The position numbers were made by a program, and so were the translations under genes. Shown here piece by piece: positions 8,006 through 16,641 of a stretch of 43,545 nt of DNA. The notes beneath the pieces were generated by a model. The model saw nothing but the letters and a program-made list of their open reading frames with translations. It had not been told where the DNA came from and searched no databases. Positions within the stretch are counted from its first letter, which is position 1; each line of letters opens with the position of its first letter. The stretch is from Rhodothermales bacterium (GTDB lineage: Bacteria; Bacteroidota; Rhodothermia; Rhodothermales; JAHQVL01). The stretch is from contig JAWKNW010000035.1 in the NCBI GenBank assembly GCA_041391505.1, positions 1 through 43,545 of the forward strand. The letters are read 5' to 3'.

Positions 8006-8728
8006 GTGTCCGACCCCATCCCGCATCCCGAAATCCGCCCCACGAGCGACGGATCGCAGACGCTCTACAGCGAAACGTATCGCCAGACCTACCACTCGCT
8101 TTTCGGCGCGCGGACGGAGTCCGTCCACGTTTTTGTCGAAGCCAGCGGCGTCGCGGATGCCCTGCGCGCCGGCCGGCCCATGCGCGTGCTGGAGGTCGGG
8201 TTCGGCACCGGATTGAACTTCCTGCTCACGGCGGATCTCGCGCTGCGCTACGGCGCCCCGCTGCGTTATGTCGCCCTCGAACGCGAGCTACTGGAGAGCG
8301 AGACGTTTCGCGCCCTCGGCTACGAAACGCTCATCGAGGCCTCCCTCCTCGTCAACCGCCTCTACCGCTGGGTCTTTACGCTGCCCGGCCCCGACCTTTC
8401 CGGGTTGCTAACCTGCCGGCTGCACGATACCTTACACCTCGACCTGCTGCTGGGCGACGCCACCCGGACGCCGCTCCCGGAGCCGGCCTTCGATGCGATC
8501 TATCAGGATGCGTTCAGTCCGGACGCCAACCCCGAACTCTGGACGCCGGCGTTTTTCAGCAAGCTCTACGCCGTCCTCAAGCCGGGCGGCCGGCTGTCGA
8601 CCTACTCCGCCAGCCGCGCCGTACGCGAGGCCCTGGCCGAAGCCGGCTTCGTCGTCGAAAAACGCCCGGGACCGCCCGGCAAACGCGAGATCGTCGTGGC
8701 CACGCGGCCCGCAGACCCGGAACTATGA
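8006..8728 (+). CDS. mnmD: tRNA 5-methylaminomethyl-2-thiouridine methyltransferase MnmD
   Basis: MnmD is the stand-alone methyltransferase that completes mnm5s2U34 in some tRNAs, equivalent to the N-terminal half of MnmC. The protein opens with a family-like PTSDGSQTLYSETYRQTYHSLFGA segment, has the SAM-binding motif VLEVGFGTGLNFLLT, an acidic YVALERELLE strand, and the diagnostic YQDAFSPDANPELWTP. The C-terminus GGRLSTYSASRAVREAL...GFVVEKRPGPPGKREI is also typical. The frame is open from 7916, but the GTG at 8006 is preferred because it gives the usual length of about 240 residues and avoids unconserved sequence. The stop overlaps the next start (ATGA at 8725-8728). Confidence 0.88.
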   Translation: MSDPIPHPEIRPTSDGSQTLYSETYRQTYHSLFGARTESVHVFVEASGVADALRAGRPMRVLEVGFGTGLNFLLTADLALRYGAPLRYVALERELLESETFRALGYETLIEASLLVNRLYRWVFTLPGPDLSGLLTCRLHDTLHLDLLLGDATRTPLPEPAFDAIYQDAFSPDANPELWTPAFFSKLYAVLKPGGRLSTYSASRAVREALAEAGFVVEKRPGPPGKREIVVATRPADPEL

Positions 8729-9390
8729 ATCCTCAACCTTCCCGCACCGCCATGCGCCTCGGCATCGCCCTCCTCCTGCTCCTCGTCGGCTGCCAGCCCG
8801 AACAGCCCGCCCCCCCGCCGGCGTCGGACTTCGTCTCCGTCTTCAACGGCGTGGACCTGACGGGATGGACGGGCGATCTGGACGGCTATGCGGTGGAAAA
8901 TGGCAGCATCGTCAGCCTCAAGGACGGCGGTGGCAATATCTACATCGACCAACCGTACAGCGACTTCGTCCTGCAGTTCGAATTCAAACTCGAACCCGGA
9001 GGCAATAACGGCCTCGGGATCCGCGCCGAACGCGGCAAGGACGCGGCCTACTACGGCATGGAAATCCAGATCCTCGACGACACCGCCGAGGAATACGCCG
9101 AACTGCACGACTACCAGTACCACGGCTCAATCCACGGCGTCAGGGCCGCCGAACGCGGGCATCAGCACCCCCTCGGCGAGTGGAACCAGGAGGAAGTGAC
9201 CGCCCGCGGCACGCACATCACCGTCAAGCTCAACGGCGCCACGATCGTGGACTACGACCTGGAAGCGTCGCGCGCCGGCACCGCGGACGGCAAGGAACAC
9301 CCCGGACTCTTCAACCCCACCGGCTACATCGGATTTCTCGGCCACGGGCACCGCGTCGAGTTCCGCAACATCCGGATCAAGACATGGTGA
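8725..9390 (+). CDS. DUF1080 (3-keto-disaccharide hydrolase fold) lipoprotein
   Basis: The 221-residue protein starts with a lipoprotein signal (lipobox LLVGC, Cys about residue 23), then a proline-rich linker and one DUF1080 domain. FVSVFNGVDLTGWTG is the typical domain opening; FEFKLEPGGNNGLGIRA and the terminal HRVEFRNIRIKTW are also characteristic. DUF1080 has a concanavalin-like fold and some members hydrolyse 3-keto-glycosides; activity here is unproven. The gene overlaps mnmD by four bases and precedes two sulfatases, so a role in extracytoplasmic glycan use is reasonable. Confidence 0.85.
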   Translation: MNPQPSRTAMRLGIALLLLLVGCQPEQPAPPPASDFVSVFNGVDLTGWTGDLDGYAVENGSIVSLKDGGGNIYIDQPYSDFVLQFEFKLEPGGNNGLGIRAERGKDAAYYGMEIQILDDTAEEYAELHDYQYHGSIHGVRAAERGHQHPLGEWNQEEVTARGTHITVKLNGATIVDYDLEASRAGTADGKEHPGLFNPTGYIGFLGHGHRVEFRNIRIKTW

Positions 9391-9421
9391 GCGCCCCGCG
9401 CATCACCCTAAACGAGACAGC

Positions 9422-9676
9422 GTGAAGAAGCAGATCAAGGTATCGGACATCCTGGCCGGAGCGATTGGCATCCTCATCGTGCTGCCCGAGTTCGTCGACC
9501 AGCGCAACAGCATCGAGGAACGCCTCGCGGTCGCCGCCGCGCTCATGATCGGGCTCCTGCTCAGCTGGCATTTTACCCGCGGCATCCACTGGATCCTGAA
9601 ATCGATCCTGTTCGCCGGCATCTGCCTGCTGAGCGCCCTCATCGCCCAACTGGCCATTCGGGCCTTCATGCCGTGA
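9422..9676 (+). CDS. small membrane protein, unknown function
   Basis: This 84-residue protein begins at GTG 9422 (VKKQIKVSDILAG). It has about three hydrophobic segments, near residues 8-22, 36-50 and 56-80. No family is recognised. Its last codons overlap the start of the sulfatase (GTGA at 9673-9676), so the two are probably translated together. Confidence 0.7.
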   Translation: MKKQIKVSDILAGAIGILIVLPEFVDQRNSIEERLAVAAALMIGLLLSWHFTRGIHWILKSILFAGICLLSALIAQLAIRAFMP

Positions 9677-11010
9677 TCCGCTGGGTGTCTGGCCTCGTGG
9701 CGGCGATCCTCCTCGCCGGATGCGCCGAGCCCCTCCCCGCTCCGCCGAACATCGTCCTCATCTACGCGGACGACCTCGGGTATGGCGACCTGGGGATTTT
9801 CGGGCACCCGACCATCAAGACGCCCCACCTCGATGCCCTGGCTCGTTCCGGCGTCAAGCTCTCGGCTTTCTATTCGGCGGCCCCCGTCTGCACGCCGGCC
9901 CGCGCGGCCCTGCTGACGGGGCGCTACCCCATCCGCAGCGGCATGACCGGGGTCTTTTTCCCGGAGGACACCACGGGGTTGCCGGCGTCGGAGTGGACGC
10001 TTGCCGAGGCGCTGCGCGAGCACGGATACCGCACCGCGCTGTTCGGGAAATGGCACCTCGGGTCGGCGCCCGGTTTCCGCCCGGTCGATCACGGATTCGA
10101 TACGTCGTACGGTCTCCTCTACAGCAACGACATGATGCGGCCCTGGGTGGAGACCGACGTGCCGCTCCGGCTCTGGCGGGACAACGAGCCGGTGGACGAG
10201 TACCCGATCGACCAGTCGACCCTCACCCGCCGGCTGACCGACGAAGCCATCGCCTTCATCCGTGCCGCCGGTGAGACACCCTTTTTTGTCTACCTCGCGC
10301 ACCCGATGCCGCACGTGCCGATCTACCGTTCGGAGGCTTTTGCCGGCGTCTCCGCCGGTGGGCGGTACGGGGATGTGGTAGAGGAAATCGACGCGTCTGT
10401 GGGTGAGATCATCGCGACGCTCGAGGCGCTGGGGTTGACGCACAACACGATCGTCCTCTTCACGAGCGACAACGGCGCGAACGTGGCCTCGTCCCGCTTT
10501 TTCACAGACGACCGCATCGTGGCGACGGATGTCGGCTCCAATGGTCCTTACCGCGGCCATAAGCGGCTCACGCTGGAGGGCGGCATGCGCGTGCCGGGCA
10601 TCGTGAGCTGGCCCGGGCATCTGCCCGCCGGCGCGGTCCGCACGGGGATGGCGTCGGAGATGGATCTCTTCCCCACGCTCCTCGGCTGGGCCGGCGTCAC
10701 CGCCGCGGCCCCGAACCCGCTGGACGGGCGCGACCTGCGCGCGTTCCTCGCGACCGGCGCCCCCTCGCCGCACGACGTCCTGTATTATTTTCGCGATACG
10801 CGGCTCCAGGGCGTCCGCGACGCCACCTGGAAATTCCGCTGGTGCCGGGATGCCGACAGCTGCACCGGCGAACCTGAACTGTACCACATCCAGCGCGATC
10901 CCTATGAACGGTTCAACGTGGCCGGCGAACATCCCGAACGGGTGGACTCGCTGCGGCGCCTCATGACCGCCTTCGCCACACAAACCGGTGCGCGCCTCGA
11001 CCTCCCCTGA
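9673..11010 (+). CDS. type I sulfatase, lipoprotein
   Basis: The enzyme should cleave sulfate esters, most likely from polysaccharide-derived sugars outside the inner membrane. A lipobox LLAGC (Cys about 17) ends the signal. NIVLIYADDLGYGDLG supplies the two metal-binding aspartates. The sulfatase signature is VCTPARAALLTGR with C73, which an anaerobic or FGE-type maturase would convert to formylglycine. GKWHLGSAP and FTSDNGA complete the active site. Its 445 residues fit the family. The start is GTG 9673, overlapping the upstream stop. It is a close paralogue of the next gene, sharing YGLLYSNDMM and STLTRR blocks, so the pair arose by duplication. No maturase gene is in the window. Confidence 0.93.
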   Translation: MIRWVSGLVAAILLAGCAEPLPAPPNIVLIYADDLGYGDLGIFGHPTIKTPHLDALARSGVKLSAFYSAAPVCTPARAALLTGRYPIRSGMTGVFFPEDTTGLPASEWTLAEALREHGYRTALFGKWHLGSAPGFRPVDHGFDTSYGLLYSNDMMRPWVETDVPLRLWRDNEPVDEYPIDQSTLTRRLTDEAIAFIRAAGETPFFVYLAHPMPHVPIYRSEAFAGVSAGGRYGDVVEEIDASVGEIIATLEALGLTHNTIVLFTSDNGANVASSRFFTDDRIVATDVGSNGPYRGHKRLTLEGGMRVPGIVSWPGHLPAGAVRTGMASEMDLFPTLLGWAGVTAAAPNPLDGRDLRAFLATGAPSPHDVLYYFRDTRLQGVRDATWKFRWCRDADSCTGEPELYHIQRDPYERFNVAGEHPERVDSLRRLMTAFATQTGARLDLP

Positions 11011-11041
11011 CCATCGGCGCTACACAGGCGCCCCGAATGCC

Positions 11042-12397
11042 ATGACGCGACGTGTCCTGATCCTTCTTCTTATGATCGCCGGCTGCCGGCCGGCTGCCCG
11101 CGACGCCGCCGAAACGCCGCCCAACATCGTCGTCATCTTCGCCGACGACCTCGGCTACGGCGACCTCAGCGTGTACGGCCATCCCACCATCGTCACGCCC
11201 AACCTGGACCGGCTCGCGGCGCAGGGCGTCAAGCTCACGTCGCTGTACGTGCCCTCGCCCTCGTGCAGTCCCTCGCGCATCGGGCTGCTGACGGGCAAAT
11301 ATCCTCCGCGCACGGGCGTCGTGCACGCCATGGGCCCGGAAGACCCGAACGGCATCAAGCCGGCGGAGGTGACGATGGCCGAAGCCCTCAAGGAACGCGG
11401 TTACCGGACGGCCGCGTTCGGGAAATGGCATCTCGGCACGGCGCCCGAGCAGATGCCCACCGCCAACGGCTTTGATGAATATTATGGGCTGCTGTACAGC
11501 AACGACATGATGCCGCCGTGGGTAAACACCCAGCGCCCCCTGCATCTCTGGCGCGGCACCGAGCCCGTCGACGAATATCCGGTCGACCAGTCGACCCTCA
11601 CGCGCCGCTACACCGAGGAGGCCGTCCGGTTCATCCGGGAATCCGCCGGCCAGCCGTTTTTCCTGTATCTCCCCCACTCGATGCCGCATCTCCCCATCTT
11701 TCCGTCGACCGAATTCGCGGGGCGCTCGGCCGGCGGGAAATACGGCGATGTCGTCGAGGAAATCGACTGGTCCGTCGGGCGCGTGCTGGAGACGCTCGAC
11801 GAACTCGGGCTGACGGATAACACGCTGGTCGTGTTTACGAGCGACAACGGCCCGTGGAGCAACATGCCGGCCCGGATGTACGACACCGACCTCGACGTCA
11901 TCCAGCGGTGGGACGCCGGCAGCACCGGCCCGCTGCGCGGCGCCAAGGCGACCACCTGGGAAGGCGGCCACCGCGTCCCCGGCATCGTCCGTTTCCCTGG
12001 CCGCATCCCCGCCGGCGTCGTGTCTACCGAGCTGGCCACGACCCTCGATCTCTACCCCACCCTCCTCAACCTGGCCGGCGCCGCCATCCCCGCCGACCGC
12101 ACCGTCGACGGGCTCGACCTCTGGCCCCTCCTCACGACGGGCGCAAAGACGCCGCACGACTACTTCTTCTACTGCTGGGGCTATTCCGTCGAAGCCGTGC
12201 GCGATGCCCGTTGGAAGCTGCGGCTCAGCGCCGGCGACGACGCCAAACCCGTCGCCGAGCTTTTCGACCTCCGGGAGGACCCCTACGAACGCTTCGACGT
12301 TTCAGCCGCGCATCCCGATGTCGTCAACCGGCTCTATGGGGTGCTCCAGGCCAAGGCCGCCGAAATCGGCGGCAACGCCCTGAGGATTAGCGAATAA
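11042..12397 (+). CDS. type I sulfatase, lipoprotein, paralogue of the preceding gene
   Basis: From ATG 11042 the 451-residue product has a lipoprotein signal (MIAGC), the metal site NIVVIFADDLGYGDLS and the signature SCSPSRIGLLTGK with C75 as the future formylglycine. GKWHLGTAP and FTSDNGPW follow. It differs from its neighbour in the signature (CSPSR against CTPAR) and in a loop around residues 270-285 with a WSNMPARMY segment, suggesting a different sulfated substrate. The open frame extends upstream to 10988, but the signal peptide fixes the start. The last residues ISE and the stop TAA are encoded by a short repeat (see 12384-12491). Confidence 0.93.
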   Translation: MTRRVLILLLMIAGCRPAARDAAETPPNIVVIFADDLGYGDLSVYGHPTIVTPNLDRLAAQGVKLTSLYVPSPSCSPSRIGLLTGKYPPRTGVVHAMGPEDPNGIKPAEVTMAEALKERGYRTAAFGKWHLGTAPEQMPTANGFDEYYGLLYSNDMMPPWVNTQRPLHLWRGTEPVDEYPVDQSTLTRRYTEEAVRFIRESAGQPFFLYLPHSMPHLPIFPSTEFAGRSAGGKYGDVVEEIDWSVGRVLETLDELGLTDNTLVVFTSDNGPWSNMPARMYDTDLDVIQRWDAGSTGPLRGAKATTWEGGHRVPGIVRFPGRIPAGVVSTELATTLDLYPTLLNLAGAAIPADRTVDGLDLWPLLTTGAKTPHDYFFYCWGYSVEAVRDARWKLRLSAGDDAKPVAELFDLREDPYERFDVSAAHPDVVNRLYGVLQAKAAEIGGNALRISE

Positions 12398-12491
12398 TGA
12401 TTAGCGAGTAGTGATGTGCGATTTCGTCCCCCTTACCAATCCTTGATCGCTAATCCCTGATCGCCAATCCCTGATCGCTAATCGCTAATCC
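12384..12491. repeat. GATTAGCG short-word repeat, 14-bp period, both orientations
   Basis: GATTAGCGAATAAT and GATTAGCGAGTAGT stand in tandem at 12386-12413. The reverse-complement word returns as GATCGCTAATCCCT-type units at 12445, 12459 and 12473, also 14 bp apart. The whole forms an imperfect inverted repeat that ends one base before the HAD gene and covers the stop codon of the sulfatase. Confidence 0.9.
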
Positions 12492-12492
12492 A

Positions 12493-13071
12493 ATGATCCT
12501 CGTCCCCGAACACATCCGCGGCCTCATCTTCGACTGCGACGGCACGCTGGTCGACAGCATGCCGCTGCACTGGGAGTGCTGGCACGAGACGTTCGCCGCA
12601 TTCGGCGCAACGTGCCCGCACGAATTCCTCGATGAGCTGAAAGGCGTCCCCACCGACGGCATCATCAGCCGCTACAACGCGCGGTTCGGGACGACGATCG
12701 ACGTGTGGCAGTTCACCGAGGCCAAGGAAGAACGGGCCCGCGAAAAACTGCTGACCGTCAAACCCATCCCCGTCGTCACGGACGTGGTCGAACGCTACCG
12801 GGGCAAGCTCCCGATGGCCGTGGCTTCGGGAGGCCCCAACGCGACCGTGACGTTGTCGCTGCGCGTGATCGGGCTGCTGGATCGTTTCCAGACCGTCGTC
12901 ACCGCCGACGACCCGGTCAAACCCAAACCCTCGCCGGACATCTTCCTCGAAGCGGCCCGCCGCCTCGGCGTCGCGCCCGAGCAGTGCCAGGTTTTCGAGG
13001 ATGGAGACCTCGGCATCCAGGCCGCCCTCGAAGCCGGCATGATCGCCACCGACATCCGGGAGTACCTCTGA
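12493..13071 (+). CDS. HAD superfamily phosphatase (beta-phosphoglucomutase-like)
   Basis: The 192-residue protein has all HAD motifs: LIFDCDGTLVDS (nucleophile D14, general acid D16), VASGGPNATV (motif II), KPKPSPDIFLEAA with the motif III lysine, and VFEDGDLGIQAALEAGM (motif IV). The small alpha-helical cap between residues 25 and 85 is that of the phosphoglucomutase/phosphonatase subfamily. The substrate is probably a sugar or small organic phosphate. ATG 12493 is the only start that keeps motif I near the N-terminus. It follows the sulfatase by 95 bp and may belong to the same unit. Confidence 0.88.
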   Translation: MILVPEHIRGLIFDCDGTLVDSMPLHWECWHETFAAFGATCPHEFLDELKGVPTDGIISRYNARFGTTIDVWQFTEAKEERAREKLLTVKPIPVVTDVVERYRGKLPMAVASGGPNATVTLSLRVIGLLDRFQTVVTADDPVKPKPSPDIFLEAARRLGVAPEQCQVFEDGDLGIQAALEAGMIATDIREYL

Positions 13072-13102
13072 GGCAGAACCTCTGAGGCAGTGCCTCAGAG
13101 GT
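13065..13102. repeat. CCTCTGAGGCAG duplication and perfect palindrome at the HAD stop
   Basis: CCTCTGAGGCAG occurs at 13065 and again at 13079, 14 bp apart; the first copy contains the HAD stop codon TGA. The second copy is half of a perfect 12+1+12 palindrome at 13078-13102. It could fold into a hairpin in RNA, but there is no T run behind it. Confidence 0.85.
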
Positions 13103-13208
13103 GTTCAAGGTTTGCAGGTTCCATGTTCAAGGGAGCCTGCACCTTAAAGGGATTGCCCTTGCACTCACCCATAACTCGTCCTTAGCCCTTGAACCATAAA
13201 CCTTGAAC
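13103..13208. repeat. intergenic inverted repeat of GTTCAAGG words
   Basis: GTTCAAGGTTT (13103-13113) is matched by AAACCTTGAAC (13198-13208), and TTCAAGGG / CCCTTGAA lie inside these arms. The same words build the inverted repeat at 42967-43039. The segment fills nearly the whole gap between the HAD and SDR genes. Confidence 0.8.
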
Positions 13209-13212
13209 CCCA

Positions 13213-13950
13213 GTGAACCTCTCAGCCAACACGATCCTCATCACGGGCGGCGCCACCGGCATCGGGCTGGCGCTCGCCGAACGGTTTCTCGCCGCGGGGA
13301 GCGAGGTCATCGTCTGCGGCCGGCGTGAGGAAGCGCTGGCGGAGGCGCGGAGCCGGCATCCCGGGCTGCACACGCGGGTGTGCGACGTGGCGGATCCCGA
13401 TCAGCGGGCGGATCTCGCGGCGTGGGCGACATCGGCCTTCCCGAAACTGAACGTGTTGATCAACAACGCCGGCGTGCAGCAGCGCATCGATCTCAAGACC
13501 GACCCCTCCTGGGAGACCCTGGGGCGTGAAATCGCCATCAACCTCGAGGGGCCGGTGCACCTCGCGACGCTCTTCATCCCGCATCTGCTCGAGCAGGAGC
13601 AACCGGCGATCATCAACGTCACCTCCGGCCTCGCCTTCGTCCCCCTCGCCAACGTTCCGGTCTATAGCGCTACGAAGGCGGCCCTTCGCTCATTCACGCT
13701 GTCGCTGCGTCATCAGCTCGACGACACGCCGATCACGGTGATCGAACTTATCCCGCCGGCGGTCGACACCGACCTTGGGGGCAAGGGGCTCCACACGTTC
13801 GGCGCGCCGCTGGACACGTTTGCGGACGCTATCGTCGAGCAACTGGCCGCCGGCAGTCTGGAGCCGGCTTACGGCTTCGCCCTGCAGGCGCGAACCGCCT
13901 CCCGCGACGACCTCGACGTCCTCTTTCAGCGCCTGAACACGACGCGCTGA
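13213..13950 (+). CDS. short-chain dehydrogenase/reductase
   Basis: A classical SDR of 245 residues with the cofactor motif TGGATGIG (about 11-18), VINNAGV, the catalytic serine in NVTSGLAF and the YSATKAAL active-site Tyr/Lys pair. VCGRREE after the second strand suggests NADP(H). This group resembles DltE-like oxidoreductases of unknown substrate. The start is GTG 13213; there is no alternative upstream that does not run into the repeat. It may be an end member of the sulfatase gene row, or independent, as the gap before it is 141 bp. Confidence 0.88.
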   Translation: MNLSANTILITGGATGIGLALAERFLAAGSEVIVCGRREEALAEARSRHPGLHTRVCDVADPDQRADLAAWATSAFPKLNVLINNAGVQQRIDLKTDPSWETLGREIAINLEGPVHLATLFIPHLLEQEQPAIINVTSGLAFVPLANVPVYSATKAALRSFTLSLRHQLDDTPITVIELIPPAVDTDLGGKGLHTFGAPLDTFADAIVEQLAAGSLEPAYGFALQARTASRDDLDVLFQRLNTTR

Positions 13951-13961
13951 GCGCGCCGACT

Positions 13962-16412
13962 TCAGGGCATGATCTCCTGGGTGTACCGCACCAGGAAGAG
14001 GCCTTCCTTGATGCTCGACACCGGGATGATGCCGCTCTTGAAGTATGGATAGTTGCTCCACGAGCCGGCATAACCAGGATCGTTTTTGCCCCACGGCACG
14101 GTATCGATGTAGCCCACCTCCTTCGGAGCGACCGGGTCCGTGATGTCCATGATGCGCAGGCCGCTCACGTAGTTCGACTCGTAGAGCAGGTTGCCCCGGA
14201 CGTACAGGTTGTGATCGCTCGCCTTCGTCTCCCCGATGTAGACGCCGGCCAGTACCGGATCGTCGAGCTCGGCCACGTCCCAGATCAGGGTGCGCGTCCC
14301 ATCGGTGAGCCCTTCCAGTTCGTCGCCCTCGTCGTTCATGTAGAAGTAGCGGTGGTCTTCCGTCAGCCACCCCTGGTGCGCGTAGGAGACGTTCGGATAG
14401 GAAACCGTCGAGATGGGCACCGGAGCGCTTTTTTCGGTCACATCCGCGATAGACAGGGCGGATTCGTTGGAGCCGAAGCAGATCTCGCGACCGACGTACG
14501 CTTCGTCGGGCCCCTTGTACACCACGCACTGGGCGTCGTGGCTGTAGCCGCGGCCGCTGACGCTCGAGGACTGGTCGTTGAAACAGCCGGCGAACGTGGG
14601 CTTGAGCGGATCGCGGATATCGACCATGTGGAGCCCGCCCCCGCACGACGTCCCCCCGCCGTTCGCGCCGACGATAAACGCAAACCCTGTTTCCTCGTTG
14701 ATCACGACGTTGTGCGCGCTCGCGACGCCGTCATAGTGCGCCGTCTCGGTGAAGGTCTGCGGCTCGGTCACGTCGCGGAGCTGCGTCAGATCGAAGATCT
14801 GCATCCCGTGCTGCCCGACGCCGTCCGCCACGATGAAGGCATGGTTGGCGTAGACCTTGGCATCACGCCAGGCGTTGGGTTTGCTGCCTTCCGGCGCCGG
14901 CAGCGTCCCCAGGTAGCGCGGGTTCGCCGGATCGCTGATGTCCACGAACGACGTGCTGAAGGAGTGCCCGATGACCACGTATTCGCGGCCGGTCTCCGAA
15001 TCCGTCCATCCCCAGAGGTCGTTCACGATGTCGCCCTCGGCGCCGCCGATGTCGCCCACCGGCATGAACGAGGCGAGTTCGACGTCCGCGCAGGCAAAAT
15101 CGGCGACCTTCCCGTCCTTGCACTGCATCTGGTTGCCGGTGATGGCCTTGAGTTGGCGCCCGGTATCGCCGATCGTTTGCCCGATGCTCCAGGTGTCGGT
15201 CGAGCGGTTGCGCGCCAGGACATACATCCGGCCGTTGCCGAAGTCGGACATCGGAGCGCTCGTGATGCCGAAATCGTCGCTCAGCGCGAACTGCTGCCCG
15301 AAGGAGGCGAATGCCGCCAGCTTCGCGTCACGGATCTGCTGGGCGACGGTCCAGGCGCCATCCGCGCCGGCGCGGTGGTACACGAAGATGCTGCCGGCGG
15401 CGCCGCCCGAAAGCAGCGAGCCCACCCACAACGCGTTCCCGCGCACCTGCACCGCACTCCCGAATCCGAACGAACTGGGGACGCCGATATCTAGTTTTTC
15501 CACATAGGTCGAATCCAGGCGTAGCGTGCCCGACTCCGTCCAGGCTCCGCCCTGCCGCTTGAAGGAAACGACTGCGCCCTCCGCCGGCGGTCCGCCCGCC
15601 GTGAAGCTCACGCCCGGCGCGGCGACGAAGAGTTCATCACCCGCTACCGAAAAGTCAGCCCCGAAGATGCGGAGCGTGGTGTCGCTCGGAGCGATCGTTT
15701 CTGCCGCCCCCCATCCCTGGCCGTCACGCGGATGGTACAGGATCCCCCCGGTGCCGTTGAGGCCCGGCGCGCCGACAAAAAGACCGGATGTCCCGACGCG
15801 CAGGCTGACGCCATACCCGATATGGTCGCCGGCCGCGTTGTCCATGCGATCGACCTGGCTCCAGGTACCCGAGCGGTCGGCGCGAAAGACATAGAGCGCC
15901 CCCTGGCCATCGTTGGCCTTGTGCGCGCTGGCGATCAGCGTGGCGCCGTCGAACGCGAGCGCCTGGCCTACTTCGACCTCGCCGTCGCAGTCCGCCGGCG
16001 TGACCCGGGCCGATTCGTTCCAGCCTGCGCCGGCGCGTTTGAACAGGTAGATCGCGCCGCATCCTTCGTTGGCCATGGGGGCGGAAACCGCCAGCCAGTC
16101 TCCTGAAAGCGCCATGCTGGTCCCAAACGCATCGCTCACCGTGACATCGTCGGGCGTAATCGACCCCTGTTCCTTCCAATCACCGTCTTGGCGGGTGTAC
16201 GTAATCAGGGCGCCGGTCTGGTTCGGCGGCTCGGGAAACATCGTGCTCAGGCCCGAACGCGTCACGAGCAGCCGCTCGCCGTCGATCAGGAACGAGGCCC
16301 CGAAGCCGGCCATTCCCACATTTACCGGCCCATCGCTCCGCGACGTCTGGGCGTACGAGGGGGACAGGGAAGCGAGAAGCAGGCTCGCCAGAAAACCTAC
16401 GGTCAGTTTCAT
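13962..16412 (-). CDS. secreted beta-propeller protein, FG-GAP-like plus LVIVD choice-of-anchor B
   Basis: The 816-residue product has a cleavable signal ending SPSYAQ. The N-terminal half (about 30-425) contains repeats of the form VSAPMANEGCGAIYLFKR, FVGAPGLNGTGGILY and LFVAAPG..., typical of integrin-like FG-GAP propellers that describe buffered output values. The C-terminal half (about 470-810) has LVIVD-type repeats: SFVDISDPANPRYLGTL, LHMVDIRDPLKPTFAG, LRIMDITDPVAPKEVGYID, and the SHDAQCVVYKGPDE and YAHQGWLTEDHRYFYMNDE motifs of the choice-of-anchor B family. Such proteins are exported; a sorting domain is not seen here. ATG 16412 is chosen over the longer open frame to 16565 because of the signal peptide. 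The biological role is unknown. Confidence 0.88.
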   Translation of the reverse strand: MKLTVGFLASLLLASLSPSYAQTSRSDGPVNVGMAGFGASFLIDGERLLVTRSGLSTMFPEPPNQTGALITYTRQDGDWKEQGSITPDDVTVSDAFGTSMALSGDWLAVSAPMANEGCGAIYLFKRAGAGWNESARVTPADCDGEVEVGQALAFDGATLIASAHKANDGQGALYVFRADRSGTWSQVDRMDNAAGDHIGYGVSLRVGTSGLFVGAPGLNGTGGILYHPRDGQGWGAAETIAPSDTTLRIFGADFSVAGDELFVAAPGVSFTAGGPPAEGAVVSFKRQGGAWTESGTLRLDSTYVEKLDIGVPSSFGFGSAVQVRGNALWVGSLLSGGAAGSIFVYHRAGADGAWTVAQQIRDAKLAAFASFGQQFALSDDFGITSAPMSDFGNGRMYVLARNRSTDTWSIGQTIGDTGRQLKAITGNQMQCKDGKVADFACADVELASFMPVGDIGGAEGDIVNDLWGWTDSETGREYVVIGHSFSTSFVDISDPANPRYLGTLPAPEGSKPNAWRDAKVYANHAFIVADGVGQHGMQIFDLTQLRDVTEPQTFTETAHYDGVASAHNVVINEETGFAFIVGANGGGTSCGGGLHMVDIRDPLKPTFAGCFNDQSSSVSGRGYSHDAQCVVYKGPDEAYVGREICFGSNESALSIADVTEKSAPVPISTVSYPNVSYAHQGWLTEDHRYFYMNDEGDELEGLTDGTRTLIWDVAELDDPVLAGVYIGETKASDHNLYVRGNLLYESNYVSGLRIMDITDPVAPKEVGYIDTVPWGKNDPGYAGSWSNYPYFKSGIIPVSSIKEGLFLVRYTQEIMP

Positions 16413-16641
16413 GATGATGCGTGGGTCCGGGTAGGGCGGGTGAGGAATCGTTGCCAACATAACGCCCGCGGCCTTCGGTTCGTGTGCCGCGAAGCGAAAG
16501 AAAGTACGATTTGTAGCCCAGATAAGATACACCGCGTCCCCCGGCATCACGGGAGAGGTCGACAAAAAGACGCCGTCGCCGCACCCTGCCGTGTACGATC
16601 AGACACTGCCGGCTGCCGTTTCATGGGAGAGCCGTAGCCGA

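Noticed and set aside
9403..12157. Long minus-strand open frames (526 and 398 codons) opposite the sulfatases
   Set aside because: Both repeat the same composition pattern, rich in R, H, E and D, and mirror the paralogous genes; the plus strand has signal peptides and sulfatase signatures.
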